From Pleurostoma richardsiae (Eukaryota; Ascomycota; Sordariomycetes; Calosphaeriales; Pleurostomataceae): a stretch of DNA of 64,000 bases. Position 1 is the stretch's first letter; each line of letters opens with the position of its first letter. Positions 46,925-60,888 of the stretch are shown piece after piece. The notes below the pieces were generated by a model. The model was not told the origin of the DNA and searched no databases. It worked only from the letters and a program-made list of their open reading frames with translations. A program made the translations under genes and the position numbers. The stretch covers positions 1,550,001-1,614,000 of the forward strand of contig JANBVO010000001.1 in assembly GCA_030052745.1 (NCBI GenBank), in the 5' to 3' direction.

Positions 46925-49324
46925 TCATGCCGCAACAGGCGCCTGCTCGGCCTCTTTCGCGAAAGACTCTTTCTCAATTGCTGACGCCATCATTTTATTT
47001 CCACTAATAATCGAGGTCGTGCAGATGACAATGTTCCTCCGACCTGATATCGTGGTGGTTCATTAGCAATAGTTGACAACTACGGCCTCAGGAGCGTGCT
47101 CAGCCACATACCTTCTTCCTTCTTTGCGATGAACCGCAAAGCAGCAATCTCCGTAAAGGTGACGCCGCCGACAAAGGCAATGAAGACCGTTTTCTTCTCA
47201 CCTCCTCCAGAGAGCAATGCGCGTGCCTTCACGGCCTTATCTTCTCCCTTTTGCACCTCGTCGAATGCCTGACCCCGAGCATGCTTCACTGCCTCGTCGA
47301 ATCCTCGCCATCCTTGAGCGCCTCCGGCTGCTGCACCAGCCGCAGTAACACCATTCCCTCTTGTGATGGACAGAAGATACTGTTTCTGCAGGATACACTG
47401 CACGAGCCGGATCGAGAGCGGCGCGTATCCGCTATATACATAGGCGATGTCGTTCGGATCGTGCTCGTTTACTTCATCGACGATCAGTCGGAGCTGCTTG
47501 CGCAAATAAGTGTAATTGGTCTTAGTGCCGGCCGCGCCGATGGCTCCGGGGATCGGAATCATAGACGCCAGCGGAGAGGATCTCGACAGGAATAGCTGTA
47601 ATTTTTCCAGATTATGCAAGGTAAGCAGGTGCTGGTAGCCATAACCTTCTAAGATCAGCCGCCGAAAGTGTTCAAACTCTTTCGTCTTGATCCCGCCCGA
47701 AATACACGAGTATATGCATAGAAGCCGTAAAACTTCTGGTAATGGCGTGTCCCGTGCAATCAGCTCCTCAATGGCATCGAATTGCGAAGAAGGGTCGGCG
47801 CCCGCTGCTAAATTCTGCTGGACTTCAAGCAATTTGCTGAACTCGTCAGTTCGGGTGTATTTTATGATTTCTTCTGCCAGTCCTGTGTGAATCTTTAGGC
47901 TCTGCTGTTCCGCTTGATATCCTGGCAACTTCTTCACGAACTCTTTCAGTTCGGCGGTAGTTTTCGTACTGTGTCGGCTCTCATAATCGCTCTGCAAGCG
48001 ACGCGCAACCTTGTTTAACAGGGTCCCGACTATCGCAAAGTTTGTATCGCGAAGCTGGTCGAAGAGCCGATCGGAAGAGTCGAGTTGGATCTTTCGCCGC
48101 CGTGACTGGTTGCTAGTTGCTGGTGTTGCCGAGGTGCTCTGGGCAGATTGAGGCGCAGCACCGACAATAGTAGAGTCAACCTCGGTCTGATTATTCTGGA
48201 TACCCCAGACTTCGTCGATGAGGCCCTCATAGGTTAGCTGTGTGAGTAAGGGTGTGACGAAGTCGACCTCTCTATCGATTATGATCAAGCTTTCCGTTGT
48301 CGTGCTAGGCGACAGGCCTGTCTTCCCCGTTTCGTTACCAGTTTCACCAGCGAGGAGCTCCTGACGCATGCGAGAAAGGAGCTCTGCGACCCTCTTAGCA
48401 TTGTCGCCCTTGCCGATGATGCGTGGAAAGAGGCCATGCTTCTGCTGAATACCCATCAATGCTTTCGCGAGCATGAAGGTCGGTGTTGGGTCTCGGGATA
48501 GGTAGAGATCCTGGAAGGCGTCGTCGAGTTCCAAGGAAAGGACATCTCTCTCTAGGGGAAAAAAGAGAAGCGGCAGCTCTGCAATGTTGGCGTCGCCCAT
48601 CACACCGGCCTCCTCGAGGATCTTATCGGATACCAGGGTGCGGCGAGGCACCCAAAAGACGTGGAACTCATGGCCTGTCTGGCTCTCACGCTGGAGCCGC
48701 CTCATCTGGTCTAGAAAAATGGAAGGTGTCAGCACGTTATGATGGCATCCACTGCAAGTCTTTAAGACGTTAAGTGACGCTATAGGATCGCGTTGTTGAT
48801 CTATCTAGGGCTCAAATGACTGACAACGAAGCGGGGAATGCGACTCTTCGCCATCTACTGAAGGCCCGTGGTTCCGACATGAACAGCGACGAGGTATGAG
48901 GTATGAGGGACAAGGGAATGGAGATAAGTTGGCGCATTAAGGAAACACACGAGGGGTTGCGCCAGCATTCGCACTCACCTGCGATTGCCTGCGCATGTCG
49001 ACCACACTCCCCGCGAGCGATGAAGACGACGTTCCGCTGGTTTGTGCCGACATTGTTGCTCTCAAGAAAGTAGAATTTGTCGACGCCGTAGTCCTGCAGT
49101 GTTGAAACCTTGACGATGGTTCCAATTGGTCCGGCGAGGCTCTGTTCAATGACGAGGTTCTTCTTCCCTTGAACCTACGCGCGGTCTCTCGTCAATACCT
49201 CTGCTGGGACTGTCTCGAGGAAGCAGGATAGTGTCGCCTTACTCACCCCCGAGAGAAGATATAGCAGATCTTTTCGACCCTTGTCTCTTATCTGCTCCGT
49301 ATCAAAACCGGCATGAGGAGCCAT
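46925..49324 (-). CDS. VPS33: Vps33, Sec1/Munc18 subunit of HOPS/CORVET
   Basis: Exons 49324-49247, 49174-48979, 48710-47112 and 47043-46925 give 663 residues. Vps33 clamps SNARE bundles and drives fusion at endosomes and the vacuole as part of the HOPS and CORVET tethers. The N-terminal domain reads KNLVIEQSLAGPIGTIVKVS then LQDYGVDKFYFLE. The central part has ESLIIIDREVDFVTPLLTQLTYEGLIDE, a Sec1 family hallmark, and LRLLCIYSCISGGIKTKE. The last exon supplies RRNIVICTTSIISGNKMM, typical of the Vps33 C-terminus; without that splice the protein would end early in an unrelated tail. An insert rich in Ser/Thr/Gln (TIVGAAPQSAQSTSATPAT) is likely a flexible loop. Confidence 0.95.
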
Positions 49325-50214
49325 CTTGGGCTCTCCATGGGGTCTGTGACGACGGTTGCCGCTTGAATTTCTTGGGGAACGCGGGAGCTGGAGTGAACAG
49401 GCGGGAAGCTGGAAGCTGGCAGCTCACAGGCCAAGATCGGTGGTCGGCATTTGCTGCCCCGCTTAGGTACCCGGTCGATATCTCTCGAGACTCGCCTTAC
49501 GTAAGCTACCTAGGTAGGCAGCTGCTTTTGATGACTACCTCTAGCGAGACCCCCCGGGCATGCAGATAATCACGATGGTTCGCTGTCGCTGATTCAACTT
49601 CGCGGCTGATCTCAGATTATCATATATCGAGGCCTGAAGAACGGATGGCGCTAGGACTGACAAGTCTACCCATCCTTCGACAGCGGGGTCATATCATTAG
49701 AGACGCATCTGTCTTGGGTTGTTTGCTGATATACAAGCACAAACCTATTAAGGCACATGGAAGTGCGTGTGCGTCCTCAAAACGCGCTCCTTCCATCTAT
49801 CTGTCCCAGTGGCATGCTTTGTCCGTGGTGACAAGTCCATGCCGGCTATTAACGACCATTGTGTCTACTCCGTACATACCACCGATCAAGACAAGTCAGA
49901 GCTTCCTTCCCCCCAGCTCAGGAAGCCAGAGTGGAGAGCGTAACATCTGATCCAACGACAGCGATCGATTACGACTCTATCTCCAAGGCTTTGCTTGTAA
50001 GTATGACCTAAAACATGATGCAGGCAATTTCGAAAGACGGGCGGCGAGCCTCCTGATCCGGTGTCATAAATGTCCGTCAAACTCCAAAAACAATTAAACT
50101 GTCCGGTGGCTTCTCGATGCAATCCCAAGTTTCCAGAGCCCGAATCTCAACGCCCAGTCCCGACATATCCGAATTTCTTCGGCGAAAAAGCGTGGCTATG
50201 TTGCCGTAGTCTTT
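49325..50214. other. Intergenic region between Vps33 and the E2 gene
   Basis: The 890 bases contain the Vps33 promoter and the 3' UTR of the E2 gene. No further gene, RNA or repeat is supported. Confidence 0.4.
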
Positions 50215-50856
50215 CTAGACGTTGTTATCGTGGTAGTAGAAGTCGATGTCCTTGGGCCGTAGTCTGTTCCCGCGCACGAATTCTTCATCGCCGGGGGGCC
50301 GCTCGTTCTTAGAGTTGCCCGTCAGCATGCTCTGTATACTCATGCAGACACTCTCGACGTTCTGCACCGGACTCCATCCCTGCTGGCCCAGAAGGTCGAG
50401 GCAGATAATGCCGTTCGAGTAGATGTGAGGATGGATCGGGATGGGGCGGTCATGCTGCTTGACAAAGACGACCTCGGGAGGTTCTGTTGCTGTCTGTTAG
50501 CTGGCCAGGACGTCCATAGACTGCGCAGATAATGTGGGCGGCAGCGGAGTGAGATCATACCGATAGGGTACGAGGAGCCGAAGCGGAACTTCAGCCGGTA
50601 AGTTTGGTTGAGGTAGAGAGGATTCTTGTCGAGGACGCAGATGTCTAGCAGCCACTCCTCGAAGTTCTCGGCTGAGACCAGCTCGATGCCAGGCGGGAGG
50701 CTATTGTTGATCTGCGGCCCGTTCCCGGTCAGTATCAGTCAACTCTGCGCGCAGCGTCGCCTAGGTGGGGTATGAGCGAGGACGATTCAAAACGTGTCTG
50801 TCACAGACCTTTGCGAGCTCCTTTCCCAGGCGCTTAGTTGCGAAATTGACCGCCAT
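50215..50856 (-). CDS. UBE2W-like ubiquitin-conjugating enzyme
   Basis: Exons 50856-50809, 50711-50561 and 50483-50215 give 155 residues, a single UBC fold. The N-terminus is KRLGKELAK, then PPGIELVSAENFEEWLLDI, and the active centre is HPHIYSNGIICLDLL with catalytic Cys94. The usual HPN triad is HPH, as in UBE2W, which ubiquitinates protein N-termini rather than lysines. The middle (GWSPVQNVESVCMSIQSML) and the end (DIDFYYHDNNV, like the WWYHDD ending of UBE2W) also fit. The first intron uses an unusual GTCTGT donor. Assignment to the W class rests on motif comparison from memory. Confidence 0.88.
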
Positions 50857-52755
50857 GATGCCTCTGGTCAGGATTCTAGTCGGTATCGAATTGCTAGGAG
50901 CTGCCTTGTACTGGGGGTGTCGGCGTCGCAAGATACGACGGCTATGTGGAGGGGCACTCGACGAACAACTGATTCGACTGCGGCGGCCAAAGCGTCATAC
51001 GCCCGGGGGGGAAGAGGCGCCCAAAACAGCCTCAGGCGACTAGAAGTAAAGACTTGGGCTGGAGGGAATGCCGAGAAGACTGTGTGGCAGTCAGTCTTCT
51101 CTCCCGCTTTTTAAACCTGCCCAGGAAAGCGGCAGCGAAGTTTTGAGGAAGAGATGCAAAAGAAGCGTTGGGGTGGTGCTGATCACAAGCGAGCGGGAAG
51201 GTGAAGTGAAAAGGTACCTCACGAAGGTACTCCGTACCGGCGCAGAAGAGCGGGCGGCAGCACATCAGCTTGAAGCGCCGCGCCCTGGCTCTCCCGCAAA
51301 ATTGACTCGTTATTGGCCGCCTGCCAGCCCAAGAAATTCCCTTCCAAGGAATAAGCAAGAATGGCATCTCCTTTTCTACGAAATTTCCTCTTTAAGCGCC
51401 TCACTGCAACTTGTCAAGGAGTACGTTATCGCTCTACCATTGTGGGTGAAGGAGTTCTACTATGCAAGTAAAGGAGCAGCTAAGATAAGCTTGTGATAGT
51501 GCCAATGCCAGCAACATCAACACAAGGAGTTCAAAAATATACGCAGACGGGATATCCAAAGATACCAACCAAGTCCTAGGACTCTGGAGTTTGGCAGTTC
51601 CAACAATTTACAGACCGTGTCAGGCACCAAGCGCACCGGACTTGCCGTTACTTTGAGGGAGCCGAGGGCGGCGACTTATACCTAACCAAGCATGACAGCA
51701 CGGTGTCCGGAGTTGGCGATGCACCCAAGGATGCCTTCTTTTGGTTCTTATGACTACATCGCAATCTTACCCGTATTGCCCAGAGCGGGAATACGCAGTT
51801 TGTTCCTTTAGCAGGGTCCCTGTTTTCAGCTAAGCCACAGGCTCTGTGTCCTCCATCAGGCTCATCAGGCCAAACAGGCCTCCAGCCCTCGGCCGAAGAG
51901 GGGCTGTGCAGAAGTGAGAGCCGCTCGTCGGGTGTGCAGCATCACACAGTACTTCACCAAGAACAACCTGAGTACTGACACTGTAGGGACAAATGAACAT
52001 GGCGCACACAGGGGTGGTGGGCCACCAAGCCGCGTTGCCCTTCACGTTAGAACGGTGGGATAGCGGCCCCCACAGCGAGGGGTCAAGCATGGATGATGCC
52101 CCTCACGTCCCTCCTTTGTGATGCTGTGCCGGCCTACGGCGTACTCTACGCGCAGGCAAGCTGCGGCTGAGCACACCAACAAGCGCTGCTAGCTTCCACA
52201 TTCAACCCAGCCTCTTCTTGTTCTTTCACTTCCACTTGACTCGTTTCTGGTGGGCAAGGCTTCTTTTCTCTCCCTCATTGCCTCCCTCCTTGTCACCTGG
52301 CAAAACCTGACGGTCTTTGTGCGCCTCCTCACGCCCATCAGCTTCAGGCAAGGAACTAGACTGTAGCGCCAGTGTTGCCTCTCTGCGGTCTGTTTCTGCG
52401 GTACTTATTACCCTGATCGCCATTCGCGCCTCCTGGTAGCGGGCCCCTCCTCTTACTGCCTTACCAGCAACGACCGGACCCCTCATTTGCTGTCGACGAC
52501 ACTTCAGGGGCTGTCCATTCCTCCAAGACAGCTGCCCAATTCCTCCGTGAGCGCCTCATTTCCAGTCGCTCGTCTCCTCGTAACTCCCCTCCATCTCCCC
52601 ATCTGGTGCTTCTGCTTCCAGGTTGCGTCCCGTCGTCTCATTCTGAAGAGCCGAGGGAAAGCACCAAGGATCTCGCAGAGTGCACTACGGCCTTTGAGCT
52701 CCCCGCCTCGTCATACCCCTCGTTGTTTCCCGGCCTATCACAGCCGAACGGCACG
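50857..52755. other. Intergenic region between divergent E2 and kinase genes
   Basis: A 1.9 kb stretch. Several frames of 60-140 codons on both strands show no family. The part near 52200-52750 is pyrimidine-rich on the plus strand, as expected of a long kinase 5' leader. Confidence 0.4.
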
Positions 52756-54428
<1,673 letters not shown>

Positions 54429-55181
54429 ACTCCATAGTGCAACATACTTTCCCCTTAGTACAAGTACTTGGGTTCGCCGGGTGGCATCTTTCGCTGGACG
54501 ACAATGGGACCGGGCGGGCTGCTCAGCTCGGTGCGTTTTCCTGTGTCATTGTTTTCTTAGGCCTCAGTTTTAGTGTTCATGTTTCGCGGTCCCTTCCCAG
54601 TGGCGACAATTGAATTGGCGGAGAGACGGGAATCAAGCCAGTGACGGCTGTCGGTTGCTTTACATGTCGGACTTTGTCGCGTTAAGATACCTACCCGTGA
54701 AGTAAACGGAAAAGTTCACCTTGATACTGAGTTTCTGTTTGTTGGCATTCTCGTAGAACAACGCGAACTGATCTGCACTCTTCATCATTCGATATCTTCC
54801 ATTTCCAAATTCCTATTCTTATCATGATTGTACAGTTAAATTTGCGCATCTGTACACGTCCGTGACAACCACTCGTCGTAACTCGTCCCGCGTCGTCCTC
54901 GTTCTCGTAAGAGCATATATACATGAATGTAGCGTGATGATGCAAGGTATCGCGTAAAGGGAGAAAAAAAGAACCCGTTCCGTCGAGGAAGTGCTTCCGC
55001 TTGGTGTCTGAAGAGGCACCAGGCTGGTTACAATGATGGAAGGGAAAGATGGCCGTGAGGGCGTCGATGCGGTTTAAGTTTTGTAAAACAGACTAGGTGA
55101 AGAGACATGCGTCGTCCCACAGGCGACGAAGTGAGGCACGGCCTCTCCTCCATCTCCGTGGAGCGGAAGGAGGTCGTGACT
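54429..55181. other. Convergent 3' intergenic region
   Basis: The 753 bases lie between the kinase stop and the stop of the next minus-strand gene. Nothing definable is seen. Confidence 0.4.
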
Positions 55182-56521
55182 CTAGAAGTTCAGCTCAGCC
55201 ATGACGGCGTCGCACAGCTCCTCGTACCGGCGCGCGTCGAACCGCTTGCGCTTCCAGCCCTCTCTGCGCAGCCGCTCGATGCGCGCCGCCCGCTCCTGCA
55301 GCTTCTTCTCCTCTTTGCTGCTGCTGCTGCTGCCGCTGGCCGTGCTGCTGCTCGGGGTGCTATCTTCCGCGGCAGCTTGTGGCTCGCCCTCGGCTTCCGA
55401 GGGAGCAGGGGAAGGAGAAGATGGCGGGTCGAGCAACTCCCCGAGCGAGGCGATGTGCCGCCTGACTTGCATCTTTAACGCCGAGAGGTGACCGTAGTAG
55501 CGGTCGACGGAGGGCGAGGGCGGTGCGGCAGAGGACGCGGGCGCTGAGGCGTCGTCGTCGCTCTCGCTGTCCGAGACGTCGCTGCTGCTGGCGGAGGAGG
55601 GGACGTCGGAGGGGGCGTCCGGAGCGGCGAGCAGCAGCGGCGCCGACGGCGCGAGGGCAGGCATGTGCTGCGGCAGCGGCGGCAGTTCCTGGCGAGCGGC
55701 GGCGGCGGCGAAGTACTCGTCGTCGAAGCCCAGCGTCGGCGAGTCGGGTCGGATGAGCGGCTCGCTGATGGGGAACGACCACCCGTCGGCCTCCTTCGCG
55801 GTGCCGTGGGGCAGCTCGAAGGACACCTTCTTCTTGGGCCTGTTTGGCTGCTGCGAGCGGCGGGACGGCGAGCACAGGATGCTGCTTGTCCAGGACGAGA
55901 CGGAGGAGACGGAGCCCGAGGAGGAGTGCAGGCTGGAGGGCGCGGTGGGAGAGGAGAGAGAGCCGCGGCGGGAGAGGGTGCCCATCGACTGTTCCGCCTG
56001 CTGGATCAGGGCGGCGGCGTGGCCGTAGTGCGTGTGTGCCTGCTGCAGGAGGCTGGTCCTGTAGTTGGAGGCCGACCCGAGGGATCGGGCACACATCTCG
56101 AGGGACGTCGCGGCGTAGAAGCGGAGGTAGATGAGATAGGTGGTCTCCACGCCAGCCTTCAGACGGATTATCAGTATTGAAGACTATTTAGGAGCAGCTC
56201 TCAGTAGTATCTTACCGTGTCGACATTGCTGAGGAGCTCGTTGCACCTGGCTGCGCAAGCGCGGTGCTTGCGGCTGATGTGCATGCGCTTGACCTCGGAT
56301 ATGGCCTTTCTCCACCCAGCAGAACTATTCGGCAGAGCAGGCAGCGAAGATGCGGTCGGATTTGACTGTCGTCTTGCACTTCTCGAGCTCGGCTGCGCAC
56401 GCGGTGGCATAGACCCCGTGCTGTAGTTCCGTGAATGAGCCTTGACAGTTGGAGGAAGGATGACGCTGGTCCGGTCGCCCAGAGCTTCAGGTCGTAGCAG
56501 TAGCGGGATGAGTCCAGCCAT
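55182..56521 (-). CDS. Conserved-looking fungal protein of unknown function, 426 aa
   Basis: Exons 56521-56216 and 56156-55182; the intron has donor GTAAGA and acceptor CTGAAG. The start is the ATG at 56521. Residues about 70-155, across the intron, are strongly helical (WRKAISEVKRMHISRKH, then VETTYLIYLRFYAATSLEMC and HTHYGHAAALIQQAEQ) and loosely resemble a microtubule-interacting-and-transport-type bundle; this is a guess from pattern. The middle is Ser/Pro-rich with a basic RPKKKVSFELP motif, the acidic run SDSESDDD and polyserine, probably disordered. The C-terminus is a charged coiled coil (KEEKKLQERAARIERLRREGWKRKRFDARRYE is the core). No enzyme motif is visible. Confidence 0.78.
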
Positions 56522-59500
56522 GGTCAACGAGGAATATGTTGAAGTGGTTTGAATGTTTGTCCGATCCTCCCGTCCGATATTTATAGCCAGGACGAGAAAT
56601 GCAGGAGCGTAGGAAATCCCTTTTGTCTCTACTGTACAAGAACAGACAGGTCTCGCGCCTCAAAAATTGGGATAGCTCCGGAGAGCGAAATGGCAGTAAC
56701 TCAAATGGTCACTTCGCTCGGGTTTCTGGTTTGCTGTGTTATCCCGTGCCGGATAAGGCTGGTCTCCCAGAATCCGGGGTTGAAGATGCGGCTCGGAAAC
56801 GGATATTGGTGTTGAGTTATTAGGCTGATGGCCCTTCAGGGTCCCCGAGTGCTTCGGATTCCGGAGACGTTCAGCAACAATACAGGGAGACTATTCGCAA
56901 ATGTAGTTCGGCAATTGATGGGTAAAGCACGTCCGGTAATGCAAACCAAACTTTTGAGTTCAAGTTTCTAGCAACCAGAGAGAAGGAGAGGAGAGCCAGA
57001 GACAAGGCAAGGTTGGTGGTCGAGGAGATGATACCGGATGGGCCAACCCGAACCCTTTTCTCTCTGGCAAAGCTGTTGACAACGATGGAAAGGCAACCGA
57101 CAGGCTTGTGAGCTGCGGGTAACAGACAGACGCACACAGACAGAGAGAGACGGAGTTGGGGGAGCAGAAGCTGCAAGGCAAGAGAGAGAGAGAAGCCCTG
57201 GAGATGCACACAAGAAGCGAGAGCTGCGAGACTAAAAAGGAGAATTTTGCTTCTTGCCTGCCCTTACCTCACCACACATCCATTGATCGACACCAAGAGC
57301 CGTTGCTTCTTCGTTTCTGTCCGAGCCGTCGCCAACCTGCATATTTTTTCTCCTTAGAGCGGTTCCTACATGACGCCAAAAGGGTCCAAGCTGCGAGGGC
57401 CATGCAGCGCGATGGAGAAGGTGAGCCCTGCTGCAGCGAAACGGATTGGAGGCTGGGAGCTCCGGCTGGTGGCTTTCGTGCAGCGGAAGAGGCTCGACGC
57501 CGCTCAGATCCTGGTGGGAGCGCAGCAGCCCGTCCGTGCTAGCGCCTCTCTTAAGTAAGACCTCCAGGGATGAGGCCCCGTCCCTTGCTCTGCTCCCTGT
57601 ATCGGATCTGGTGTAGTGCCTGAGAAACCAGGAATCCAGGCAGGTGAGGCGGGTGTCTGTTGTGAAACGAGACGGAGTCGTCTGCAAGCGAGCAGCAATA
57701 ACCTGCGGCGCACTGACGATGCAGCGAGCACTGACCCTCACAAAACTGCCACCTGCATGCCGCCAATGCTCGAAACATCCTTCACACCCGGCTCGCCCTC
57801 CTATCAGTGTCGCACTCGACCAGAGGGAAGCAAAAACGCCACGTCCGTGTGCCGCGATGCCCTCCTCTGAGAGGCTGCCGGCGCTCGCGGGATCTCCATG
57901 GCGAATATCGCGATGCTGCTGTGCGGGTGTGTTGACATGGGACGAACTCCACCACTGCGACGCTGCCAGCCTCCCACATGCGCCTAATTGCCTCGACTAT
58001 CTTGATCTCATGAGCTCAGGTGTCATCGTCAATGGCAACGATAAGCTACCCCGCTCTTGCAACTGCCGTTGCCCCCGCCGCGAGAGTTGCGTTGCAGAGT
58101 GAGCGCAGTGGGATGCCTTGACCGCCAGAGGCAGCCGGTTGTCTGGTCTTCCTCGAGCTGCTATGTTTATGTTTACCTTCGGGGAAGCCTCCATGCTTAA
58201 GGGGTGGTGTGTCCGGCCTCCGGTGCGATGTTTGCTTCTTTCATGCATAGACAAGTGGCTATGCAGGTTGGGATGTCGAACTCAATACAAACACCTGGCT
58301 GGGCCACTCACCTTCACGTGGCGGATAGTGCGGGAGTCCCGCGAGGCATCCTGCAAGCACTTCCGGACGAAACGTACAGCGATGCTACGTGCGCACTGGC
58401 GGTTGTCGCGAGCAACAAGGCCGAAATTGCCATCGACATCCGGAGCTTTCTTCTCCCATGGTTCCTCGGGCACGGACAGTTTCTGTACACAAAGTTGGTA
58501 GAGCGCAGGTGGCCCGGGGTCCGTGAGCGAGATAGAAAGAGAGCAAATGTGGGATACCCTCCCCCTTCATTCCGCTTGCTCCAGCATCATCTTCCTACTC
58601 AAGAAGGAAGGCAAGTATGCTCTCTTCTTTCCTACACAAAAATAGCTTGGAAGGAGTCATTGCTTCGCGAGCCTACGAGCCTACAAGACTTGTCTAGACT
58701 GAAGATACAGCTGTCGGGTGGACAGATGTCTTTCCTTTCTCAATTCCTCCAGGCTCCTGGTCTGGATGGGCATGACCTCTCACGAGTATGAAGCCCGCCT
58801 ACTGTGTACTGTGGAAATTGGGCCCATGAAGGGTGGATCGCAGGACAGTTCTTACGCCGGTTATACTCTAGGACCCCGGTGGTGAGGGACTGAGCGAACG
58901 TCTCCGAGTATAGCCCGGAGGAAACGCTTTGAAGTTTTACACACCTGTCAGGTCCACCCCGGTTTGTCTGACATCAGGTACATTGCTTGGGCCCTCGTGG
59001 TCGAGGACGGCTCCTTTGTCCAACGGCCAAGTGGGCAAGGGGCCTTGATTGCTCGATGACTGTTTCTACTCCCGGATATCTGCCTGCCAGTGCGTCTCTT
59101 CGTCCTATCAACACTTTCGCCCGTTTGCATCCGTACTCCCGTGGGCGGCCCGGTTGGCGAACCTTGACCTTGGACCCGCTTGCCCCCTTCCTGCCTGAAA
59201 CTTTACTGTCTGGGGATGTTGTGCCGCAAATATCTTTGCCAGCTTCAGCGAAGATTAGTATTGATTCCACAGTGTGCGCAGGAGGCCGGGAAACGGTCAG
59301 GTTTTGAATGATACAAGCTGGGCAGCGATAGGATGACGGTGAAGGGATCGATAAGTGTGTAGAATAGGTCCGATGGTCCATGGGCCGAGCAAGTGATCCT
59401 GTCTGGGACTCTTTTCCATAAGACTCGGTGTCATGGGAGTAGGACAGAAGGGGACTCGGCTCGGAACGTCAGACCTTACCCGGCCGCGAACCCCGAAGCC

Positions 59501-60888
59501 GGCTTACTACCAGACCGGAGAGGCGAGGGGCCGGTATCTATCCACGGAGAGAGGTGCCGGGGACGGGAGCAGGTGTACTAGCCGTACGGCAGTCCCGTAT
59601 CAATCAAGCACCGCCAACCGCAACTGCTGGCGTCGATCAACTTAACCAATGCGCAAGCGGTGAGAGGCCGTGCAAGCCTTCTACCATTACACTAACAGCC
59701 TCATGCAATTGACCCGCGCGTATATGCTAGTAGCGCAGTAGGTGCGTTCATGCTGCGAGACATTCTGCCACTTTTCTTCTTTTGCTGGGGGTGGGCATGT
59801 AATGATGACGACGGTCCCAAGACTTAACGCGTGGATAAACACCACCTCCAGGAGCTATTCTGCGAAGTTACGTACATGTCCGATGCCCTAACGCCCACAA
59901 GAGTTCATGTTTAAATGCGTGATATGATGATGCATTACGGCCCCATCTTACATTGTAGATACTTGTACGGAGTAAGCAGTCATCCGATGTTCGGCAAACG
60001 GAGCGATGTGCAGCGTCGTGGGACAGGCGGCACTGAGAACAGCATCGTCACAAGCGGCAGCTTTTTAAGGTTATCTCTGATCTTAATTACTCTCCACCAA
60101 GGAGGGCGGCCTCCACCAAATCATGTGCGTGGGACAGAATACGAAATACGGCGTACGGATACGCGCCGCTAGGTAATTGCCCGTAAGCAGGTTGCCTACC
60201 TCAGGCAGGTTAGCAGGCAGGGCCGCCCGGAGAACGGAGGCGGCGGGTGCTCGGAGGAATCTAGTAGCCCGGCTGACGGCTGTGGGGTTCCGGCCGAGAC
60301 ATTCCAGGCAGATAGGAGCCATTGTCCGTTCACTTTTTACACATTGTTCGAAGCTTGTCGCTAAGCATTATCGGCTTCGAACACCGCAGGCAGCCTGGGC
60401 GGGCATCATAGGATTTCCATGAAAATCCATGTGGAAGCTGCCACTCGACTTCCATCATAATAGAGACGGTCTCTGGAGGTGGACAGGCGTGTTCCGCCCC
60501 TTGGCATTCTTCCCCAAGCCCACCCCCCGTCCACGAGATTAGACGTGGGCGGGCCGTCTATTGCAAAGCACGCGATATCATTCGCGTGTTTGGTGGCGTC
60601 CAAGCACACCTCAAAGAACCGGCCGATACCATCGACTCTCCACACGACGAGCTCGTCGTCACGGCTTGCCCAGCGGCGTCTCTTCTCTGTCTCTCCTTCG
60701 CCCTCTCGGAGTACGCGCGTCTTTGGTTTCTTTGTATCTTGAGCTAGCGAGCATATCAGCATCTTCTGCTTCATTGACCGCGGCACTCTGCCCTGTTTTA
60801 CCCTGCTTTACTCTTCTTGCTCTTCTGCCCCCTTCTTCTTCCCTCACATGTCGCACTCATCGACCATCATCAATTCTCGTCTTTGACA
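56522..60888. other. Long gene-poor region
   Basis: The largest gap in the window, 4.4 kb. Frames of 100-195 codons occur (57232-57741 -, 58204-58791 +, 58974-59381 -), but none has a family, splice signals consistent with extension, or hydrophobic patterns of interest. A degenerate tRNA-Glu-like sequence lies at 59624-59700. The last 500 bases are pyrimidine-rich and look like the promoter and leader of the ABC transporter. Confidence 0.4.
59624..59700 (-). pseudogene. tRNA-Glu(CUC)-like sequence, probably degenerate
   Basis: Read on the minus strand from 59700, TTAGTGTAATGGTAG matches the D-arm and A box of tRNA-Glu. CGGCCTCTCACCGC follows at the place of the anticodon loop with CTC. The 3' half is poor: the T-arm position reads GGTTAAGTTGATC instead of GGTTCGATTCC, and the anticodon and acceptor stems pair only in part. 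A functional tRNA is unlikely; a decayed copy or chance match are the alternatives. Confidence 0.3.

Noticed and set aside
58204-58791. 195-codon plus-strand frame in the gene-poor gap
   Set aside because: It needs a non-ATG start, shows no family, and overlapping minus-strand frames look equally plausible.
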